From positions 1-64,000 of the forward strand of contig JABMOW010000088.1 of the NCBI GenBank assembly GCA_013204025.1: 64,000 nucleotides of DNA, written 5' to 3'. Below are positions 55,675-64,000 of this stretch, piece by piece (positions within the stretch are counted from its first letter, which is position 1; each line of letters opens with the position of its first letter). The notes below the pieces were generated by a model. It was not told the DNA's origin. It made no database searches and saw only the letters and a program-made list of their open reading frames with translations. Position numbers and translations under genes: made by a program. The DNA is from Fidelibacterota bacterium. GTDB taxonomy: Bacteria; Fidelibacterota; Marinisomatia; SCGC-AAA003-L08; JACNLC01.

Positions 55675-57714
55675 ATGACGGCATCAACACATTTAAAGCA
55701 AATAACTGTTATTCTCATGATCGTAATGTGGACGTTTTCGTTTGCAGTCCAGGTCACCTTTCAAGTGGACATGCAATATCAAGACGTTTCTCCGAATGGT
55801 GTTCATATTGCAGGCGGATTTCAGTATTGGAACCCTACTACCCATGAGTGTACGCTGGTGAGCGATGCGATTTATGCAGCTACGTTTGAGATGGTTCCTG
55901 GTGATTACTATGAGTATTTATACGTAAACGGGGATATGTGGGGTTTGGATGAGACCGTTCTACGGAATATCACTGTCCCGGATACTGACACTATCCTTTA
56001 CCCGGTATATTATAATAATCAGGGTGGTATCAATGGTTCACCTGTAACTGTAACGTTTCATCTGAACACCTCAATAATGCCCGGTTGGACCGATTCCACC
56101 AAAACTATTGTAATTCGGGGTAGTTTCAACAGCTGGGGCGGTAATGACTGGCAAATGGTGAATGTGGGAGGAGATTACTGGACGTTCACCTCACCGATTC
56201 CATTATACCCCGCAAACTATGAATACAAATACATAAATACTAACTTGTGGAATGAATATTGGGAATCAATCGATAACCGGGTTTTGGAAATTACCGGTGA
56301 TGAAGAAGAACTTGTTAGACAGATGGAATATTTCAACGCTGACGGACCACCCTATATTGAAACCGACGGACTGGATGCGTATTTCAGAGTTTGTACTCTG
56401 GGTATTGCAGGTTATGATGATGATAATATGTATACTGTCGGTTCCTTTGAAGGCTGGTTGGGCACTTTAATGACTGATGAAGGCGCCGGCGATTTCTGGG
56501 GATTATCTTACAGTTTCGATGTCCCTACGCAGGTGGAATACAATTTTCAGCATGGAATCGGTGGGTGGGAAGGTATTGAGAATCGGACCGCAGATATCAC
56601 ACAGGATACTACACTTGCATTTGTTTTTTGGGACAATCAGCCCCCCTCATGCTGTGGACCTGTGGAGAAAACGATTATTTTTCAAGTTGATATGGCAGCG
56701 TGGCTGGATGAAGACGGCGCTATAGGGATGTCGGTCTTTAGCATTGCCCGGAACGACACTTTGGAAGTTAGAGGCGGTTTCAATGGTTGGAGTGATAATG
56801 ATCCCACTACCAGCGTGATGGTTCGCCAACCGGGAACCAATATTTTTAGCCTGCCGGTATCAATCACTAATTTCCCTGAGCTGACCATGGAATACAAATA
56901 TTTTATAAAGCATAGTGCAGAATCAGTGTCGCAACTTGAATCTGAATATGGTCCAATGTACACTAATATGGGTATGGAAGAACCACTTCAATTCGGAGGA
57001 TTACCTCGGTCATTTACGCTCGATGATACAGAAGAGGACATCTACACATTGCCGCTAGCGAGTTATTACGACCTCCCACAAAGCGGAACGATCCCCGCCG
57101 GACATCAGATTATCACCACTTACACTATTGATATGAGTGACGCTGGTACGTCCGGTTTTGTACCCGGGGATGAAGTAAGATTAGTTTTAAAGGACAAGTG
57201 GACAAATTACCTCCAAGGCTTTGGCGATTTGTCTTCAACGGTAGCGTCTGATAATGGTGACGGTACCTATACTGCAATAGTGACGCTGACAGGTCCTGTG
57301 CCCTGGCATACGATTTATGTTTGGGAATTTGAAGGTGCGAACTTGAGCGTGCAAGAAGGTGGTGGATCGGGTTATGGTAAGTGTCGAGTGCGGTATATGT
57401 GTCCCACAAGTGGAATATGGAATAATTGGAACTTTCCCGTAGATATTTGGACAGAAGAACCGCCATTATTGGTTGAAGATTATCAGAATGCACTTGAATG
57501 TCTGGGTTGTCTATTTGATGAAAATATGACCGGAGATGGTTCGGTCAATGTAGTTGATATTGTAGTACTTGTATCGCATATTCTGCAAATAAACCTTATT
57601 AATGATCAGAATTTATGTCTCTGGGATTGCATGTCTGATGGTAATATCGACGTAAATGACATTGTCTGTTTTATCACTATCATTTTAGATAGTGAGGTTG
57701 GGGGAGTAGATTAA
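55675..57714 (+). CDS. Secreted multi-module protein with dockerin-type tail (array copy 3)
   Basis: 679 residues with the same layout: signal peptide (ITVILMIVMWTFSFAV), five modules, and a C-terminal dockerin-like pair that is less canonical (ENMTGDGSVNVVDIVVLV, then MSDGNIDVNDIVCFIT). It is the most diverged copy in modules 2-4, yet keeps near-identical stretches with copy 2 (EPLLVEDYQNALECLG and the GPVPWHTIYVWEFEGA region). GGGAGG precedes the ATG, which follows copy 2 by 15 bases. It closes the array before a strong terminator. Confidence 0.75.
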   Translation: MTASTHLKQITVILMIVMWTFSFAVQVTFQVDMQYQDVSPNGVHIAGGFQYWNPTTHECTLVSDAIYAATFEMVPGDYYEYLYVNGDMWGLDETVLRNITVPDTDTILYPVYYNNQGGINGSPVTVTFHLNTSIMPGWTDSTKTIVIRGSFNSWGGNDWQMVNVGGDYWTFTSPIPLYPANYEYKYINTNLWNEYWESIDNRVLEITGDEEELVRQMEYFNADGPPYIETDGLDAYFRVCTLGIAGYDDDNMYTVGSFEGWLGTLMTDEGAGDFWGLSYSFDVPTQVEYNFQHGIGGWEGIENRTADITQDTTLAFVFWDNQPPSCCGPVEKTIIFQVDMAAWLDEDGAIGMSVFSIARNDTLEVRGGFNGWSDNDPTTSVMVRQPGTNIFSLPVSITNFPELTMEYKYFIKHSAESVSQLESEYGPMYTNMGMEEPLQFGGLPRSFTLDDTEEDIYTLPLASYYDLPQSGTIPAGHQIITTYTIDMSDAGTSGFVPGDEVRLVLKDKWTNYLQGFGDLSSTVASDNGDGTYTAIVTLTGPVPWHTIYVWEFEGANLSVQEGGGSGYGKCRVRYMCPTSGIWNNWNFPVDIWTEEPPLLVEDYQNALECLGCLFDENMTGDGSVNVVDIVVLVSHILQINLINDQNLCLWDCMSDGNIDVNDIVCFITIILDSEVGGVD

Positions 57715-57755
57715 TCCATTCGGAACGGTTAATTATATAAAATTAATATGATAAC

Positions 57756-57784
57756 AAAAAGGGGTAGCTCAACTACCCCTTTTT
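57756..57784. terminator. Intrinsic terminator after the dockerin array
   Basis: AAAAAGGGGTAG and CTACCCCTTTTT arms enclose a five-base loop; the A-run and T-run allow termination in both directions, for the array and for the converging Nramp-like gene. Confidence 0.9.
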
Positions 57785-57803
57785 GTTTAATCGTTATTTG
57801 TAA

Positions 57804-59051
57804 CTACATCAACCGAATGTACAGATAGTAGAATCCGAAACCCAATAAGTAAACCAGTCCCACATAACTGATACCCTTTAACCATGTGGGTGGTTGAAAT
57901 TCTTTGGGGACGTTCTTCCCGGTGACAGTCTTTAGATTCAACCAGGCGAACAGAGGTGCGGTTAAGAAAGCCAATATGGTGGCAATGTCTACCAGATTTT
58001 TCATGCTACTGGTGAAAAACATAATAATAGTGATGGTGCCGATGGTGAACAGGACGACCCACATCCAGTATGCACGATCGATTTTCTTGAAAAATGGATG
58101 TTTGAAAATGAGAGAAAATGAGCCGCTCATGACACGCGGGTAGGCATCAATGACGGTGATCAACGTACTGAACATGGTGATCAACGCAGCCACGGATATA
58201 AATATAAAACTCCATTTTCCCAGAGATTGTGTATAAAGTTGGACCAATTGCGATGCGAAAACCGTTCCGCTATGTGAGAACGTTTCTCCGGTTCCGTACA
58301 TAACCAGTGCACCCAGAGATAAAAATACCAAAGCCAAAACGGAAGCACTTGCATAACCGATGTAAAAATCCGTCAGCGATTCTTTTAGTGTGGCGGTATG
58401 GTGGGTGTTCTTCTGTCGTTCCAATGCCCATAATGACGGCCAGACAGATACTTCAATGGGGGCGGGCATCCAACCCATCAACGCCAGCATGAAGCCGAGA
58501 CCAACAGTGGAGAATAGATCAGGGGGAATAAAATTAGGTTTTACATTTGAACCATGTTGAATGGCTGCGATCAATGCAACGATCGTCGTTACGCTTAACA
58601 CAACGATCATCACTTTCATCATGTTTTCAAGAAGATGGTACTTCCCGATCAACAGGATTGCCACAATGACCACCAATAGTATTGTACAAAGCTGGATGAC
58701 TGAAAGACCGGTATTAAACAAATTTTCTGTTAATCCTGTAGTCACTAATGCAATGGCTGAAATGGTGATAAACGAAGAGATAAGCGACAGTATCGTAAAG
58801 GAAATAATTGCCCAGTTGCCCATTCTTTTATATCCGGTTAACAGACTTTCACCGGTGGCAGATGTATATCGGTGTGAATACTCGAAAAATGGGTATTTCA
58901 AGAAGTTTGTAAGAATAACCAACCATACCAGAGTAAAACCGTAACTGGCTCCGGCGCGAGTCGATTGCACCAGGTGAGATACTCCAATAGCAGCACCGGC
59001 AAATAATATTCCGGGACCAATGATCTTTAAAATATTTCGGATTCTATTCAT
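57804..59051 (-). CDS. Nramp-like divalent-cation transporter with altered metal site
   Basis: 415 residues and about eleven membrane helices with the Nramp fold: GPGILFAGAAIGVSHLVQSTRAGASYGF (residues 12-39) replaces helix 1, where canonical Nramp has DPGN-x-x-x-x; here the site reads IGVSH. The helix 6 MPHN-type motif reads WMPAPIEVSVW near 193. Both metal-binding motifs are thus changed, as in Nramp-related transporters with other substrates (aluminium, magnesium or none). Substrate is unknown. A terminator lies on each side of the gene. Confidence 0.82.
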   Translation of the reverse strand: MNRIRNILKIIGPGILFAGAAIGVSHLVQSTRAGASYGFTLVWLVILTNFLKYPFFEYSHRYTSATGESLLTGYKRMGNWAIISFTILSLISSFITISAIALVTTGLTENLFNTGLSVIQLCTILLVVIVAILLIGKYHLLENMMKVMIVVLSVTTIVALIAAIQHGSNVKPNFIPPDLFSTVGLGFMLALMGWMPAPIEVSVWPSLWALERQKNTHHTATLKESLTDFYIGYASASVLALVFLSLGALVMYGTGETFSHSGTVFASQLVQLYTQSLGKWSFIFISVAALITMFSTLITVIDAYPRVMSGSFSLIFKHPFFKKIDRAYWMWVVLFTIGTITIIMFFTSSMKNLVDIATILAFLTAPLFAWLNLKTVTGKNVPKEFQPPTWLKGISYVGLVYLLGFGFYYLYIRLM

Positions 59052-59150
59052 TTACTTCCTTTGTTAAAAACAATAATGATTGTTGTAGTGAATGATGAAA
59101 TTTAATATCTCTTTAAAATTCCACACCATTCCGAATTCACCCGGAAACAA

Positions 59151-59176
59151 AAAAGGGCTGGAAAACCAGCCCTTTT
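59151..59176 (-). terminator. Intrinsic terminator after mdh
   Basis: AAAAGGGCTGG and CCAGCCCTTTT arms around a four-base loop lie 20 bases beyond the malate dehydrogenase stop on the minus strand; the A-rich left arm gives the T-run in that direction. Confidence 0.88.
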
Positions 59177-59195
59177 AGTATCATAAAGATATTAT

Positions 59196-60131
59196 TTACA
59201 GTTTTGTCTCGGCCACAGTCTTTTTAACTGCTTCAAGTGTTTTTAGCAGATTTTGATTTTCTTCATCTGTCAAAGGAAATTCGATGATCTTTTCAATACC
59301 ATTGGAACCAATCACAGATGGAACACCAATGAAAAATCCGTCGATACCAAATTCTCCTTCACATAGTGAAGCGCAGGGGATCACTCTCTTTTTATCTTTA
59401 AGGTAGGATTCTGCCATTTCGATTGCTGATTGAGCCGGGGCATAATAAGCTGATCCATTACCGAAAAGTTTCACGATCTCTCCACCAGCAAAACGCGTTC
59501 GGTTTAGGATTTCTTCTAAACGTTCGGCTGAAATCAGGTCTGTGACTGGGACACCACCGACGGTGGCTGATCGGATAATAGGCACCATCGTATCGCCGTG
59601 ACCACCCATCACCATGCATTGAACATCCTGAACGGATACATTCAATTCGGTAGCTATGAATGAGCGAAATCTGCTGGAATCCAAAGCACCGGCCATCCCT
59701 GCAACTTTGCTTTTTGAAAATCCGGATACCTTATAAAATGCATACACAATTGCATCTAATGGATTAGATACCACGATGACAAATGCACCTGGAGCATATT
59801 TCTTAACGTTATTTGCAACATCAGTAATGATCTTCAGGTTAATATCCAAAAGATCTTCACGATTCATCCCTGGTTTACGGGGAATACCTGCGGTGATAAT
59901 AACGACGTCCGAACCTTTGATATCTTCGTAATTGCTTGTTCCGGTAATAGTAGTATCATAGCCGTCGTGTGGGAGCAATTGGGAAATATCAAGCGCTTTT
60001 CCTTTTGTCATCCCTTCAGCCTGAGGAATGTCGAAAATCACCACATCACCCAGTTCTTTTTGAGCAGCAAGCAGAGCCAGGTTTCCACCGATCTGTCCAC
60101 CGCCAATTAAGGTAATTTTACTTCTTGCCAT
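59196..60131 (-). CDS. mdh: Malate dehydrogenase (LDH-like type)
   Basis: 311 residues, the LDH-like MDH type. GGGQIGGNLALLAA (10-23) binds NAD, IPRKPGMNREDLLDINLKI (83-101) carries the substrate Arg residues, VVSNPLDAIVY is near 119 and GGHGDTMVPI (near 174) has the catalytic His. The acceptor position with Arg (IPRKPGM) favours oxaloacetate over pyruvate. It lies 18 bases after citrate synthase, so the pair supplies the entry of the TCA cycle. Confidence 0.95.
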   Translation of the reverse strand: MARSKITLIGGGQIGGNLALLAAQKELGDVVIFDIPQAEGMTKGKALDISQLLPHDGYDTTITGTSNYEDIKGSDVVIITAGIPRKPGMNREDLLDINLKIITDVANNVKKYAPGAFVIVVSNPLDAIVYAFYKVSGFSKSKVAGMAGALDSSRFRSFIATELNVSVQDVQCMVMGGHGDTMVPIIRSATVGGVPVTDLISAERLEEILNRTRFAGGEIVKLFGNGSAYYAPAQSAIEMAESYLKDKKRVIPCASLCEGEFGIDGFFIGVPSVIGSNGIEKIIEFPLTDEENQNLLKTLEAVKKTVAETKL

Positions 60132-60149
60132 TTTTTATCTCCAATAAAG

Positions 60150-61418
60150 TTAACGTTCAGCGATGGGAACGAATTTTCTGACATTTTCACCCGTATAAAC
60201 CTGCCGTGGTCTTGAAATCCGGCCACCGGGTTCATTTCGAAGTTCCATCCATTGAGCTATCCAACCGGGTAGTCTGCCCAGAGCAAACATGACCGTGAAC
60301 ATCCTGGTAGGGATATTTAATGCACGATAGATGATGCCGGAGTAGAAATCCACATTCGGATAAAGTTTTCGATCAACAAAGAAGGAGTCTTTTAGTGCAA
60401 TATCTTCCAGTTCTTTGGCGATTTGCAACAGCGGATCAGAAACACCCAATTTGTTCAGCAATTTGTCAGATGCAGCTTTGAGGATTTTTGCTCTGGGGTC
60501 GAAATTTTTATAGACTCTGTGTCCAAAGCCCATCAGTTTAAATCCAGATGATTTATCCTTGGCCATAGCCACGTACTTCTTAAAGTTACCGCCATCAGCG
60601 TCAATTTTGGTTAACATCTCGATTACACGCTGATTCGCACCACCGTGAAGCGGACCCCATAGAGCAGCAATCCCTGCTGATATGGAAATGAACAGATTAG
60701 CTTGACTACTACCAACCATTCTAACGGTAGATGTGGAGCAGTTCTGTTCATGATCTGCGTGAAGAATGAGTAACAGACGGAGTGCATCTGTAATTACAGG
60801 ATCAATAACATATGGTTCACAAGGTACAGCGAACATCATATTCAGGAAATTCTCTTCGAATGTCATATGATTTTGTGGGTAAATAACAGGTTGACCCATT
60901 GTTTTTTTGTAAGCAAAAGCAGCCAATGTTTTCATCTTAGCAAGTAGCCTGATGACATTTTTGTCAACATCTTCAGGTGTATTTTCAGGATAGAATGTGG
61001 AGAGCGCAGCAACCATGGACGCCAACACACCCATTGGATGTGCATCTCTCGGATATCCGTCGAAAAATCGTTTCATATCCTCATGGATCATGCTATGATA
61101 AGTCATATCATGATTAAAATTACCAAGCTCTTCTTTATTTGGCAGTTTTCCGTATATCAATAAGTACATGACCTCCGGAAAAGTAGCATTATCAGCAAGC
61201 TCTTCGATGGGATATCCACGATAACGAAGAATTCCTTTTTCACCATCAATGAACGTTATTGAGCTTTTGCAGGAGCCCGTGTTGCCATAACCGGGATCAA
61301 GTGTAATATGCTTGGTTGTATTTCTAAGTGCGGTAATGTCTATCGCACGTTCTTGTTCGGATCCTTCGATTACATTAAGATCAATACTTTGATCATCAAG
61401 GATAAGTTTAGCAGCCAT
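60150..61418 (-). CDS. gltA: Citrate synthase (type II)
   Basis: 422 residues with the catalytic His-His-Asp set: LHGGANQRVIEML (near 258), MGFGHRVYKNFDPR (near 292) and VDFYSGIIYRA (near 345). The N-terminal NADH-linked domain of hexameric type II synthases is present (IDITALRNTTKHITLDPGY). The upstream gap with divergent malic enzyme likely holds its promoter. GGAGG precedes the start. Confidence 0.95.
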   Translation of the reverse strand: MAAKLILDDQSIDLNVIEGSEQERAIDITALRNTTKHITLDPGYGNTGSCKSSITFIDGEKGILRYRGYPIEELADNATFPEVMYLLIYGKLPNKEELGNFNHDMTYHSMIHEDMKRFFDGYPRDAHPMGVLASMVAALSTFYPENTPEDVDKNVIRLLAKMKTLAAFAYKKTMGQPVIYPQNHMTFEENFLNMMFAVPCEPYVIDPVITDALRLLLILHADHEQNCSTSTVRMVGSSQANLFISISAGIAALWGPLHGGANQRVIEMLTKIDADGGNFKKYVAMAKDKSSGFKLMGFGHRVYKNFDPRAKILKAASDKLLNKLGVSDPLLQIAKELEDIALKDSFFVDRKLYPNVDFYSGIIYRALNIPTRMFTVMFALGRLPGWIAQWMELRNEPGGRISRPRQVYTGENVRKFVPIAER

Positions 61419-61711
61419 TTTTAATCCTCCAATAAGTTATATGCAAAAATTATATGTAGAATAGTAATTTTATCAGAATCGCAGGTCTAAATTTAGAATT
61501 TTATTCCATATCAAAGCTATTTCTTTTTTATGTTAATCAGTCATATCGCTCTGGTAAAACCACAGATTTATCCCAAATTCATGTTAAATAATAAAATAAG
61601 ACTATTTTATCCGATATTAAATAATTTATCCGGTAATTAAAATAAGGTAAGAATCAACCATTGTAAATTTTGGTGTATGGAAAAAACAAATTTTAACAGC
61701 CAGGAGCTAAA
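61419..61711. promoter_or_regulatory. Divergent promoter region gltA / malic enzyme
   Basis: The 293-base gap between the divergent citrate synthase and malic enzyme genes must hold promoters for both. Apart from the TTTATCC repeats, I could not pick defined boxes. CAGGAG about eight bases before the malic enzyme ATG is its ribosome site. Confidence 0.5.
61606..61645. repeat. Tandem TTTATCC direct repeats in a divergent promoter region
   Basis: Two similar ~19-21-base units lie back to back (TTTATCCGATATTAAATAA, then TTTATCCGGTAATTAAAATAA), with a third TTTATCC 39 bases upstream (61567). They stand between gltA and malic enzyme, a likely operator array, but no protein is known to bind it. 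Confidence 0.45.
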
Positions 61712-63418
61712 ATGACAGAGAAGACACACTTTGTAAAGCCAATGCATCGATATGAAGTTGATGATTTAGATCATCCTTTGATGTACGTCAATAAAACCGG
61801 AACCGATTTGATCCACGATCCGATTTTGAATAAAGGCACCGGTTTTTCAGCTAGTGAAAGAGATGAATTTGACTTGGTTGGACTGGTCCCGCCCAGAGTA
61901 GTAAGTATTGATGACCAGATCAGCAGAGTTGAGGAAAATTATAATCGTCTCCCCGGTGAGTTGGAAAAATACATTTTTTTAGAAGCATTACACGACCGAA
62001 ATGAAACATTATTTTATCGTGTGTTAATAGATAATTTGGAAAAACTTACGCCAATTGTTTACACGCCAGTGGTTGGACAAGCTTGTCAGCATTATGGCCA
62101 TATCTATCGCCGTGCAAGAGGAATGTACCTGTCTTCGGGCAATCGCGGTAAATTCAAAAAAATGGTGAAAAACTGGAAACGTGATGAGATCGATATTATA
62201 GTAGTGACAGACGGTAGTCGGATTCTTGGTCTGGGCGATCTTGGAACAAATGGAATGGGTATCCCCGTTGGAAAATTAGCATTGTATGTGGCTTGTGCAG
62301 GGATATATCCCAGCAAGACTTTGCCTGTTATGCTCGATGCGGGTACGAATAATGAAGCCCTACTCAATGATCCTTTATATTTAGGAGAAGGACACCATCG
62401 GCTGACTGGCGATGAGTATTATGAAATGGTGGATGAATTTATTCAGGCGGCTCATGAAAGATGGCCAATGGCATTGATCCAATTTGAAGATTTTACCAAC
62501 AATCATGCGTTTCCTTTACTTGAAAAATATAGAGATAAAGTTCTGTGCTTTAATGACGATATTCAAGGGACAGGAGCCGTAGCGTTAGCAGGTATTCTTG
62601 GAGCGTTAAAAATTACCGGACAAAAATTAACTGATCAGAAAATCGTATTTTTGGGCGCTGGTTCAGCTGCAATCGGTATCGCTGATATGATCACTGCGGG
62701 TATGGCTGAAGAAGGGTATTCTTTGGAACAAGCCCGTGAGCAATTTTGGTTTGTCGATTCAAAGGGTCTCGTTTCTAATTTGCGGGGCGATACGCTCGCT
62801 CAACATAAGGTGGCATATGCCAGAGATGAACCTCCATTAACTTCTCTGATGGAAGTGCTGAACAAGGTGCAACCTACAATCCTTATGGGCCTAAGTGGGC
62901 AAACAGGAGCATTTACACAGGAAGTTGTTGAGAGCATGAACCGATATTCGGAACGTCCGATTATTTTTGCATTGTCAAATCCAACTTCAAAGGCGGAATG
63001 CACTGCAGGACAGGCATATCATTGGTCAGACGGGAAAGCTATATTTGCAAGTGGAAGTCCATTCGATCCCATAGAGTATAAGGGGAAAACATTAGTCCCG
63101 GGACAGGGTAATAATATGTACATTTTCCCAGGAGTTGGATTAGGGGCATGCGTTTGCAAAGCGTCTAAAGTCACCAATTCTATGTTCTACGCAGCTGCAA
63201 AAACACTGGCAGAAATGGTTTCTGATCATGCGTTAAGTCAATCTAACGTATTCCCAAAACTATCTGACATCAGAGATATATCCGCAAAAATTGCAACTGC
63301 TGTTTGTGAAGTCGCATTCGATGAAGGAATTGCAAATATCACACGTCCAGCAGATTTATTTTCATTTGTTCAGAAAAAAATGTATAGACCCTATTACATC
63401 CCTTATGCAAAAATTTAA
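61712..63418 (+). CDS. NAD-dependent malic enzyme
   Basis: 568 residues, the length of the NAD-linked SfcA/MaeA group rather than the ~760-residue MaeB type. PIVYTPVVGQACQHYG (near 112), GLGDLGTNGMGIPVGKLALY (near 173), QFEDFTNNHAF (near 252) with the divalent-metal Glu/Asp, and a Rossmann loop VFLGAGSAAIGIADM (near 313) are all intact. It oxidises malate to pyruvate and CO2. With pckA and mdh it forms the C4-C3 node; the coenzyme choice is inferred from length. Confidence 0.92.
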   Translation: MTEKTHFVKPMHRYEVDDLDHPLMYVNKTGTDLIHDPILNKGTGFSASERDEFDLVGLVPPRVVSIDDQISRVEENYNRLPGELEKYIFLEALHDRNETLFYRVLIDNLEKLTPIVYTPVVGQACQHYGHIYRRARGMYLSSGNRGKFKKMVKNWKRDEIDIIVVTDGSRILGLGDLGTNGMGIPVGKLALYVACAGIYPSKTLPVMLDAGTNNEALLNDPLYLGEGHHRLTGDEYYEMVDEFIQAAHERWPMALIQFEDFTNNHAFPLLEKYRDKVLCFNDDIQGTGAVALAGILGALKITGQKLTDQKIVFLGAGSAAIGIADMITAGMAEEGYSLEQAREQFWFVDSKGLVSNLRGDTLAQHKVAYARDEPPLTSLMEVLNKVQPTILMGLSGQTGAFTQEVVESMNRYSERPIIFALSNPTSKAECTAGQAYHWSDGKAIFASGSPFDPIEYKGKTLVPGQGNNMYIFPGVGLGACVCKASKVTNSMFYAAAKTLAEMVSDHALSQSNVFPKLSDIRDISAKIATAVCEVAFDEGIANITRPADLFSFVQKKMYRPYYIPYAKI

Positions 63419-63534
63419 CGAGTAGAAAGATTCCCAATCACTAATCTGTAGAGTAAGGAATACCCGAAAGAGCAGGAACTGACATCATTATAAAAATCAT
63501 AGTATAGATAATTGTAACGGTTGTATTTTCAACT

Positions 63535-64000
63535 ATGATGAAAATTACGAAAATAACTGATTTTACTTCTGGCAAGAAAATCCAAGGTTTCTTTCTCTGT
63601 CTCGAAAAACATCTGCGTACCACAAAATCAGGTGATCTATATCTCGATTTGATTTTGCAAGATTCAACTGGACGGATAAATGCAAAACTGTGGGATATGA
63701 CCGATAAGTACCTCGATCTCTTTTTTAAGGGTGATCCGGTAGCCGTAAAAGGAATTCCTTCTACTTATCAAGATGAACTGCAACTAACCATTTCTCATAT
63801 CAGCGTAGCGGATTCTGCCCGATATGGCAAATACGGATTTGATCCTCTAAATTTGGTCCCCTCAATTAATGAATCTGTTGAGGAGTTACAGAAGAGATTA
63901 AGTGTCATCATTAAATCCGTAAAAACGACACATTATCGTCAACTGCTTAAAACGATTTTCAAGAAATATAAATCCATAATTTCCATTCTCCCGGGATCGG
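63535..64000 (+). CDS. YhaM-like 3'-5' exoribonuclease (partial, runs off the window)
   Basis: The frame opens at ATGATG (63535) and is still open at the window end, giving 155 residues. It begins with an OB-fold nucleic-acid-binding domain: KITDFTSGKKIQGFFLCLEK, then LDLILQDSTGRINAKLWD near residue 45 and VKGIPSTYQDELQLTI. This is the layout of YhaM and related HD-domain exonucleases; the HD catalytic part would lie beyond the window. No strong ribosome site is visible. Confidence 0.8.
   Translation, partial: MMKITKITDFTSGKKIQGFFLCLEKHLRTTKSGDLYLDLILQDSTGRINAKLWDMTDKYLDLFFKGDPVAVKGIPSTYQDELQLTISHISVADSARYGKYGFDPLNLVPSINESVEELQKRLSVIIKSVKTTHYRQLLKTIFKKYKSIISILPGS

Noticed and set aside
51562-57714. 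CRISPR or phage-tail-like repeat array
   Set aside because: The repetition comes from three full-length paralogous genes and internal modules, not from short spaced repeats.

Overview
The window is AT-rich bacterial DNA with tightly packed, mostly single-copy chromosomal genes. A Gram-negative cell plan is clear from an LptF/LptG permease, a LolA-like protein with a barrel-like partner and an RND/MMPL pump, and multiheme periplasmic cytochromes. The mix of a b6-type cytochrome b/Rieske pair with multiheme cytochromes, ATP-type PEP carboxykinase, lactate-dehydrogenase-like malate dehydrogenase, YfhO- and TMTC-like membrane proteins and secreted dockerin-ended proteins fits the FCB/Marinimicrobia-like bacteria. 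That placement is inference; there is no rRNA or other taxonomic marker here. I saw no tRNA, rRNA, CRISPR array or intact mobile element.

Layout. 1-4.7 kb: a truncated HAD hydrolase, two paralogous multi-pass membrane proteins with C-terminal TPRs, and a DPM1-like glycosyltransferase (minus strand). 4.8-9.1 kb: three plus-strand membrane proteins, two of which end in spermidine-synthase-like domains. 9.2-11.1 kb: two small paired membrane/winged-helix proteins and a GT2 glycosyltransferase. 11.2-25.4 kb: a long minus-strand operon-like cluster for an unusual sugar or glycan. It holds two separate two-subunit thiamine-diphosphate enzymes, SDR/MDR/AKR oxidoreductases, two NAD-dependent epimerases, two methyltransferases, a GmhA-like isomerase and a nucleotidyltransferase-PfkB kinase fusion. 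A YfhO-like membrane protein follows (25.6-28.0 kb).

28.1-34.1 kb: a TetR regulator with a palindromic operator next to its start, translationally coupled to a LolA-like protein, a barrel-like protein and an MMPL exporter, then an RsuA-type pseudouridine synthase and a strong terminator. 34.1-37.5 kb: a respiratory operon (Rieske, cytochrome b, nine-heme and four-heme cytochromes c). 38.0-46.9 kb: a housekeeping run ileS, dksA-like, lspA, rluD-like, xer-type recombinase, pckA, hpf, sugar nucleotidyltransferase. The IleRS carries a swapped class I signature (GVHH in place of HIGH). LptF/G-type permease follows on the other strand.

48.0-51.5 kb is the accessory part: an HNH remnant, a possible small membrane ORF, a SIR2-like gene, a coupled 39-codon ORF, a HEPN/winged-helix gene, and a small gene broken by an amber codon. 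The SIR2-HEPN set is the best candidate here for an undescribed (probably defence) system. 51.5-57.7 kb holds three tandem paralogous secreted proteins with about five CBM/E-set-like modules and a dockerin-type tail, closed by a terminator. 57.8-64 kb has an Nramp-like transporter with altered metal-site motifs, malate dehydrogenase, citrate synthase, malic enzyme, and the start of a YhaM-like exoribonuclease that leaves the window.
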